A stretch of DNA of 10,760 nucleotides from Thermoplasmatales archaeon (GTDB lineage: Archaea; Thermoplasmatota; E2; DHVEG-1), in the NCBI GenBank assembly GCA_023128855.1, contig JAGMDE010000070.1, forward strand, positions 1 to 10,760, given 5' to 3'. The notes beneath the pieces were generated by a model. It was not told the DNA's origin. It did no database searches and saw only the letters and a program-made list of their open reading frames with translations. Positions 6,408 to 10,760 of the stretch are shown here, one piece after another. The number at the start of each line of letters is the position of its first letter. The first letter of the stretch is position 1. Both the position numbers and the translations under genes were made by a program.

Positions 6408-7246
6408 GATTAGGTGATATGTTGGATACCGATCTAACAATAGATCTAAAAGAAATTACAATTATTATAAAAGACTTTATTAAAACGTATATTCATAACT
6501 CAGGATGTAAAGGTGTTGTTATTGGTTTGTCCGGAGGCGTTGATTCTGCAGTAACAGCAGTTCTATGTAAAGAAGCATTGGGTAATAAAAATGTAGAATG
6601 TCTTTTTTTACCAGATGAGTCAACCCCTAAAATTGATTATAAACATAAGGAAATTCTAGTGAAAAAATTTGGCTTATCATGTGAAGAAAAGGATATCACG
6701 AAAATCGTAAGAGAGCTAACTGCGGGTAGCACTATAAAACCTGATAAATATGCACTGGCAAATATTAAAGCAAGGGCACGAATGATTCTACTTTTTGAAT
6801 ATACTAATATGACACAAAACCTGGTTTGTGGCACATCTAATAAATCAGAAATCTTAGTTGGATATTATACAAAATACGGTGATGGTGGAGTTGACATTAT
6901 GCCAATTGGTGATCTCTATAAAACTCAGGTTTTGGAACTGGCCAAGTTTTTAAAAATACCAAAGGAAATAATTACAAAACCTCCAACTGCAGGCTTGTGG
7001 AACGGTCAATCTGATGAACAAGAATTGAAACTAAGTTACAATCGGCTGGATAAGATATTAGCTGGTTTGGAAAGGAAGATAGATATTGAGGATATAGCTA
7101 AGATTGCCGGTGTAAAAAAATCTGAGGTTGTAAGAATAAAAAACATGAGAATTAAAAGTGAACATAAAAGAAGATCAGCTTTAATTCCAAAAGTTGGACT
7201 TAGAACTCCAGGTCTTGATTGGCGTTCACCAATTTTAGAAGGTTAA
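6404..7246 (+). CDS. nadE: NH3-dependent NAD+ synthetase
   Basis: Catalyses the last step of NAD+ formation, amidating nicotinic acid adenine dinucleotide with ATP. The 280-residue protein has the N-type ATP pyrophosphatase loop SGGVDSA (43-49), the GTSNKSE stretch (143-149) leading into GYYTKYGDGG, and the KPPTAGLWNGQSDEQEL motif (192-208), all typical of NadE. There is no fused glutaminase domain, so ammonia or a separate donor is needed. The ATG at 6404 overlaps the fumB stop as ATGA but has no nearby ribosome site. An in-frame ATG at 6419 follows AGGTGAT directly and would remove five residues, so either start is possible. Linkage to fumarase may be simple co-expression. Confidence 0.95.
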   Translation: MRLGDMLDTDLTIDLKEITIIIKDFIKTYIHNSGCKGVVIGLSGGVDSAVTAVLCKEALGNKNVECLFLPDESTPKIDYKHKEILVKKFGLSCEEKDITKIVRELTAGSTIKPDKYALANIKARARMILLFEYTNMTQNLVCGTSNKSEILVGYYTKYGDGGVDIMPIGDLYKTQVLELAKFLKIPKEIITKPPTAGLWNGQSDEQELKLSYNRLDKILAGLERKIDIEDIAKIAGVKKSEVVRIKNMRIKSEHKRRSALIPKVGLRTPGLDWRSPILEG

Positions 7247-7254
7247 CAGATAAA

Positions 7255-7262
7255 TTTATATC
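7255..7262 (+). promoter_or_regulatory. TATA box TTTATATC of a leaderless promoter
   Basis: The box centre lies about 28 nt before the A of the ATG at 7287, so transcription should begin at or within a few bases of the start codon. No Shine-Dalgarno is present in the intervening AT-rich sequence, in contrast to most metabolic genes here. Both observations fit a leaderless mRNA. Confidence 0.55.
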
Positions 7263-7286
7263 TTTATTATGATATATCAAATATAA

Positions 7287-8021
7287 ATGACTAGAAGATT
7301 TCTAGCAATTATATTAACTTTTTTAATTCTTGGGTCATGTTTTAATTCACTTGCTTTGTCTGTTGAAATTAAAGATAATAACTCTGAATCTCAAAAAGTC
7401 AAGATCTGTGTAAATAATGAGGATACCTTATTAGAATTATCATTAGAAGAAGCTGAGAGCATTAGAGATAGATTTCTAGAAATTGAAAAAGATTTTGAAG
7501 GTATAGAAAAGATAAATGAACAAATACAGATTTTAAAAGAAATAAAAATTTTACATTCGGATTTTTCTGTTGACATTTTGCTTTCAGCACTTGATAATTA
7601 TGATTCATATCAGCAATCTAGAGGTATTCTTCCACATTTTAGATTTAACATAGGTTGTCCATTAATTGTTTCTCATTTAACAATTGGAGGCCGTATTAAT
7701 TGCTTATTTTATTTGGAGCCTTCTTCTATAAATCAAAAATACATATGTCTTAATGACCCTTTAAATGGTAGTTATTTCAATATGACCTACGGATTTTTAA
7801 CAACATATGTCGGTTATGCATTTAAACCAGTTTTTGTAACAATGATTGGGATTGGATTTATTAAAAATTCAATAAATCCAATATTTCCCTTTTTTGAAAT
7901 ATTGGCTCCATGTATCGGTTTTAGCATTGCATTTACTTATGTTGGTAGTAATTTTGGTTCATTAACTTTATTTGAGTATAATTTAGATGCATGCTTATTT
8001 GGCTTAATAGCTGGTTTTTAG
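7287..8021 (+). CDS. unrecognised exported or membrane-associated protein
   Basis: I do not recognise this 244-residue protein. Residues 1-25 look like a signal peptide: two arginines, a hydrophobic run FLAIILTFLILG, then a small-residue region ending ALS. LGSC at 15-18 resembles a lipoprotein cleavage site but is not an ideal one. Residues about 50-90 are rich in Glu, Lys, Ile and Leu and probably helical, perhaps a coiled coil. The remainder (about 115-244) is rich in Phe, Gly, Ile and Tyr with few charges. It includes hydrophobic stretches near 180-192, 199-220 and 234-244, compatible with membrane insertion or a tightly packed beta structure. The gene has its own leaderless-type promoter and faces a secreted phosphoesterase, so a surface role is plausible, but no function should be assigned. 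Confidence 0.7.
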   Translation: MTRRFLAIILTFLILGSCFNSLALSVEIKDNNSESQKVKICVNNEDTLLELSLEEAESIRDRFLEIEKDFEGIEKINEQIQILKEIKILHSDFSVDILLSALDNYDSYQQSRGILPHFRFNIGCPLIVSHLTIGGRINCLFYLEPSSINQKYICLNDPLNGSYFNMTYGFLTTYVGYAFKPVFVTMIGIGFIKNSINPIFPFFEILAPCIGFSIAFTYVGSNFGSLTLFEYNLDACLFGLIAGF

Positions 8022-8073
8022 AAAAAAGAATATACATTAAAAGCTATTTTTGTATATATTTAAAAATGTCTAT
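8022..8073. terminator. convergent gap with weak T-tracts for both strands
   Basis: The 52-bp gap between the converging genes has a plus-strand T5 (8047-8051) and minus-strand T-tracts at 8062-8066 and 8022-8027. ATTTTT (8046-8051) and AAAAAT (8062-8067) could pair. The position suits termination of both transcripts, but each signal alone is weak. Confidence 0.35.
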
Positions 8074-9099
8074 TTACCTATTTTTTAATATATCTAAGAT
8101 CTTGTTGATAATTGATTGCCGGATCAATCTAGGTTTTATTAGCGGATTATATTCAAGCTCTTGTGTTTGTTCTAATATGACACCATCAGGTGTAACAGAT
8201 ATATTACGATAGTGAATTCCTTGTTTACAATCATCAGTTTGCACATAGAGAGTGGAATAATCATTACAATTCAGGGGTAGATCTGTAAGCAAATTTTCTT
8301 CATCATCAAAAACCCGAGAACTATGTGTATGGCCAGTCAAAACAATCTCTACATTATATTGTTCACATAGATCTACAAAATTTTCTCTATTACGAGCTAT
8401 AACATCTTTCATCCTTCCAAATTCATCCCTAGTACTAACTGCAGGATGATGCATCAAAATTATTTTATTACTGGATTCGCAAGTACTTAATTCTTCATCA
8501 AGCCAAGCTATATCATCATCATAAAGACCACTACCCAAAATAAGAACCCAGTCCCAAGGTTCGAGAATATAGTTAGCACCTGAATCTATAAAAAAGAAAG
8601 ACGAATCACCTAAAGTAACAACATATCGGTTTTCATCTTTGACATATTTATTATAATTTGTTAACTTATTCTCCCAAACATAATCATGATTACCTGGAGT
8701 AGTATAAATTGGAATATTAAAATCACTATCAGCATAAAATTGTCCATCAAGTTCATAAAAACAATCAATAAAAGTCTGATAGTTCAAAGCACCAAGAGAA
8801 CCACTTCCACCCCATTCCACAAGATCACCTGTAATAGCAACAAATGCAGGTTTTTCCTCAAAATTACTAATATTTTTTAAAACATTAGTTAGTCTCATTT
8901 TTGAATTTCCAGGCCTATCAAAAATATTATGCAAGACATGAGTATCAGTAATTTGAACAAAGAAAAAATCATCATTATTTTTTATTTCAAAAGAATTCGA
9001 TTCTAGAAATTTTACCGTATTATTTGAAAATGCAGTAGATATGCCAGTAAATAAAAGTATCATTATCGAAAATGTAACCAGTAAATGTATTCTTTTCAT
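8074..9099 (-). CDS. secreted calcineurin-like metallophosphoesterase
   Basis: Hydrolyses a phosphoester outside the membrane; the substrate cannot be told. The 341-residue protein starts with a signal peptide or anchor (MKRIH, hydrophobic run about 6-20, then STAFS). It carries the full two-metal signature of the family in order: Asp52 and His54 in DTH, Asp92 in GDLVEW, Asn137 and His138 in GNHD, His217 in MHHP, and His257 and His259 in GHTH. The active site therefore appears intact. The region after the catalytic domain (about 295-341) is short and ends in a basic KPRLIRQ...KNR stretch. The ATG at 9099 has no ribosome site but has a TATA box about 28 nt upstream, again suggesting a leaderless transcript. 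Nuclease, nucleotidase or purple-acid-type phosphatase activity are all possible. Confidence 0.88.
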   Translation of the reverse strand: MKRIHLLVTFSIMILLFTGISTAFSNNTVKFLESNSFEIKNNDDFFFVQITDTHVLHNIFDRPGNSKMRLTNVLKNISNFEEKPAFVAITGDLVEWGGSGSLGALNYQTFIDCFYELDGQFYADSDFNIPIYTTPGNHDYVWENKLTNYNKYVKDENRYVVTLGDSSFFFIDSGANYILEPWDWVLILGSGLYDDDIAWLDEELSTCESSNKIILMHHPAVSTRDEFGRMKDVIARNRENFVDLCEQYNVEIVLTGHTHSSRVFDDEENLLTDLPLNCNDYSTLYVQTDDCKQGIHYRNISVTPDGVILEQTQELEYNPLIKPRLIRQSIINKILDILKNR

Positions 9100-9123
9100 T
9101 AATTATTAATAAATAACATGAGA

Positions 9124-9131
9124 TTTATATA
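9124..9131 (-). promoter_or_regulatory. TATA box TATATAAA of the phosphoesterase gene
   Basis: On the minus strand TATATAAA is centred about 28 nt before the ATG at 9099, the same distance as at the exported-protein gene at 7287. The 47-bp gap after purC contains no Shine-Dalgarno, so the promoter probably gives a leaderless mRNA. Confidence 0.55.
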
Positions 9132-9146
9132 ATTTGTTATACAAAA

Positions 9147-10037
9147 CTATTCGAAAATAAGTTTTTTCCCAGTAATTCGTTCATATGCTTCCTGATATTT
9201 CTTTTGAGTTTCTAGAACAACATCATCGGGGAGATGTGGAGGATCTGAATTTTTATCCCAACCAGTACTGCTCAAATAATCTCGTACATATTGTTTATCA
9301 AAACTCGGTTGAGATTTTCCAGGTTCATATAAATCAGCAGGCCAAAAACGAGATGAATCAGGAGTAAGTACCTCGTCAACAAGAATAATCTGGTCACCTA
9401 ACTTTCCAAACTCAAACTTCGTATCTGCAATGATAATTCCTTTTTCTGAAGCATATTTGGCTCCTTCCTTGTAAATTTTGAGAGATAATTCCTTGATCTT
9501 TTCTGCATCTTCATCGCCAATTAATTCCTTCATTTTTTCAAAAGAAATATTGATATCATGCCCAGATTCTGCCTTTGTGGAAGGAGTAAATAAAGGTTCA
9601 TCAAATTTGTCAGATTCCTTTAATCCACCAGGAAGTTTGATTCCACACACTGTTCCATCTTTTTGATAAGATTTCCAAGCAGAACCGGAGATATAACCTC
9701 TAACTATGCATTCTATTGGAATCACTTTTGCTTTTTTTACAAGCATACTTCTCCCAGAAAGTTGATCTTTATATTTGTTTAGATCACCTGGAAAATCAGA
9801 AACATTATCAGATATAACGTGACTTGGAATTGTATCTTTAAAATGGTCAAACCAGAATTTCGAAATTTGTGTTAAATAGATACCCTTTTTTGGAATAGGT
9901 TCATGTAAAACAAAATCAAAAGCTGAAATTCTGTCAGTGACAATTAGTAAAAGTTCATCGTTTGTCTCATATACATCTCTAACTTTTCCTTTTTTAAACA
10001 CCTTTAATGGTAGATCTGTTTTTGTAACTACGCTCAT
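9147..10037 (-). CDS. purC: phosphoribosylaminoimidazole-succinocarboxamide synthase (SAICAR synthetase)
   Basis: Joins aspartate to the purine intermediate CAIR using ATP, giving SAICAR, in de novo purine biosynthesis. The 296-residue protein is of the longer yeast-Ade1-like type rather than the ~240-residue bacterial type. Motifs seen: nucleotide-binding KGKVRDVY (16-23), TDRISAFDF (34-42), the signature IPIECIVRGYISGSAW (106-121), SGHDINISFE (158-167), IIADTKFEFG (202-211) and DEVLTPDSSRFWP (221-233). The ATG at 10037 has a purine-rich GGGGGAG ribosome site (10049-10043) 5 nt upstream and follows the metG stop by 15 nt, so the two are very likely co-transcribed. Aspartate consumption here leads to fumarate release in the next purine step, but no purB is in the window. 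Confidence 0.96.
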   Translation of the reverse strand: MSVVTKTDLPLKVFKKGKVRDVYETNDELLLIVTDRISAFDFVLHEPIPKKGIYLTQISKFWFDHFKDTIPSHVISDNVSDFPGDLNKYKDQLSGRSMLVKKAKVIPIECIVRGYISGSAWKSYQKDGTVCGIKLPGGLKESDKFDEPLFTPSTKAESGHDINISFEKMKELIGDEDAEKIKELSLKIYKEGAKYASEKGIIIADTKFEFGKLGDQIILVDEVLTPDSSRFWPADLYEPGKSQPSFDKQYVRDYLSSTGWDKNSDPPHLPDDVVLETQKKYQEAYERITGKKLIFE

Positions 10038-10042
10038 TTTAT

Positions 10043-10049
10043 CTCCCCC
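10043..10049 (-). promoter_or_regulatory. Shine-Dalgarno GGGGGAG of purC
   Basis: It lies in the 15-nt gap between the metG stop and the purC ATG, 5 nt before the start. It supports the start chosen and separate re-initiation within a shared transcript. Confidence 0.6.
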
Positions 10050-10052
10050 TTC

Positions 10053-10760
10053 TTAAGATATTTTTGCTCCTTTTTCAACAGTTAAATCAGATTTAACATC
10101 TGCTTTTTCTGCCTGCAATACTTTTCCATTATATATCGCTTTTTGATTTTTATCAATCGTCATATTAACTTTCTTAAAATCTTCAAACTCTAATATTTTC
10201 TCAGGTTCTTTTGTAACATCTTCAACCATTACTTCTGAGCCAGGAGTTGAGTCGCCAGGATTAAGTAATGAACAAACACCTTTAGAATCTGTTGCAGCAA
10301 GTAGCATTCCGTTGGATTTTACTCCTCTAATTGTTGTTGGTTTAAGATTATAAACAATAATAATATTTTTACCGTTAATTTCATCTTTTGTATAATGCGG
10401 TTTCATTCCTGCAACTATAACCCTTTTTCCAAGTTTTCCAAGATCTAAATGGAGCATGTATAATGTATCAGCAGCAGGATGATCTTTTACATCTATAACT
10501 TTTGCAACTCGTAAATCAAGTTTTGAGAATGGATCTTCCTCTTCTAAGAAATCCTTAGGGTCTAATTTTTTAAATAATGGCTGCGGTCTTTCAAGCGGTG
10601 CTCCAACCTTAAGTTCCTCTAAAGCTTGATCCCAACTAGCTTTATTTATTGATTCTTCATGACCAAGAATCTTCCATATTTTATCTGAAGAAAATGGTAA
10701 ATATGAAGCTGTAAGCACAGCTAATGCATTTACTATCTTAAGACAAATATGAAGAACAGT
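10053..10760 (-). CDS. metG: methionyl-tRNA synthetase, C-terminal part (5' end beyond the right edge)
   Basis: Charges tRNA-Met with methionine. Only the last 235 codons are in the window; the frame is open to the right edge, so a GTG at 10718 that could be mistaken for a start is internal. The first ~35 visible residues (VNALAVLTASYLPFSSDKIW) match the end of the helical anticodon-binding domain of MetRS. A linker follows, then a Trbp111-like OB-fold tRNA-binding domain with FSKLDLRVAKVIDVKDHP, RVIVAGMKPHYT, NLKPTTIRGVKSNGMLLAA and a PGS segment. About 45 further residues follow the OB fold, resembling the extra C-terminal piece of EMAPII-like domains. The catalytic Rossmann domain with its HIGH and KMSKS motifs is not in view. 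The OB fold is fused to the synthetase, not a separate subunit gene. purC follows in the same direction. Confidence 0.92.
   Translation of the reverse strand, partial: TVLHICLKIVNALAVLTASYLPFSSDKIWKILGHEESINKASWDQALEELKVGAPLERPQPLFKKLDPKDFLEEEDPFSKLDLRVAKVIDVKDHPAADTLYMLHLDLGKLGKRVIVAGMKPHYTKDEINGKNIIIVYNLKPTTIRGVKSNGMLLAATDSKGVCSLLNPGDSTPGSEVMVEDVTKEPEKILEFEDFKKVNMTIDKNQKAIYNGKVLQAEKADVKSDLTVEKGAKIS

Noticed and set aside
10716..10718. GTG as the start of a free-standing tRNA-binding protein
   Set aside because: The frame stays open upstream to the window edge and the upstream residues match the MetRS anticodon-binding domain, so this is an internal valine.
1..10760. Search by eye for tRNA genes, CRISPR arrays, insertion sequences and long repeats
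   Set aside because: Genes fill nearly all of the window, gaps are at most 161 bp, and no cloverleaf, regular repeat-spacer pattern, transposase or terminal inverted repeat is visible.

Overview
The window is about 10.8 kb of AT-rich, densely packed DNA, most likely from an archaeon. This is inferred from TATA-like boxes at archaeal distances upstream of several genes, strong Shine-Dalgarno (SD) sequences at the metabolic genes, two apparently leaderless genes, a split two-subunit class I fumarase, a stand-alone Lrp-type ligand-binding protein, and NadE and PurC sequences of familiar archaeal appearance. A Thermoplasmata-related euryarchaeon is my best guess. No rRNA or marker gene is present to prove it.

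Layout, left to right. (1) Minus strand, 1-2007: an Aquifex-type aconitase, followed downstream by the first 15 codons of another gene that runs off the left edge and begins like an ATP-citrate lyase / ATP-grasp CoA ligase subunit. (2) A divergent promoter region, 2008-2168. (3) Plus strand, 2169-4874: a protein made of two RAM-like (Lrp/AsnC ligand-binding) domains with no DNA-binding domain, then acetyl-CoA synthetase, closed by a long poly-T terminator. (4) Plus strand, 5005-7246: fumarase alpha, fumarase beta and NAD synthetase, with overlapping stop/start codons. (5) Plus strand, 7287-8021: an unrecognised exported or membrane-associated protein. (6) Convergent minus strand, 8074-9099: a secreted calcineurin-like phosphoesterase. 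(7) Minus strand, 9147-10760: SAICAR synthetase, preceded by the C-terminal part of methionyl-tRNA synthetase, which enters from the right edge.

The first four regions share a theme: acetate activation (Acs), citrate/isocitrate interconversion (Acn), fumarate/malate interconversion (FumAB) and possibly citrate cleavage or CoA-ester formation (the left-edge gene). They fit the citrate-cycle/acetyl-CoA node, in either the oxidative or the reductive direction. NadE supplies the redox cofactor. The RAM protein next to acs is the most interesting element: it looks like a ligand sensor without its own DNA-binding part.

I found no mobile element, CRISPR array, tRNA or rRNA, and no clear undescribed multi-gene system. 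This is mainly a housekeeping region. Its less ordinary points are the stand-alone tandem-RAM protein, phased half-sites in its promoter, two genes for exported proteins with matching leaderless promoters, and the unrecognised exported protein.
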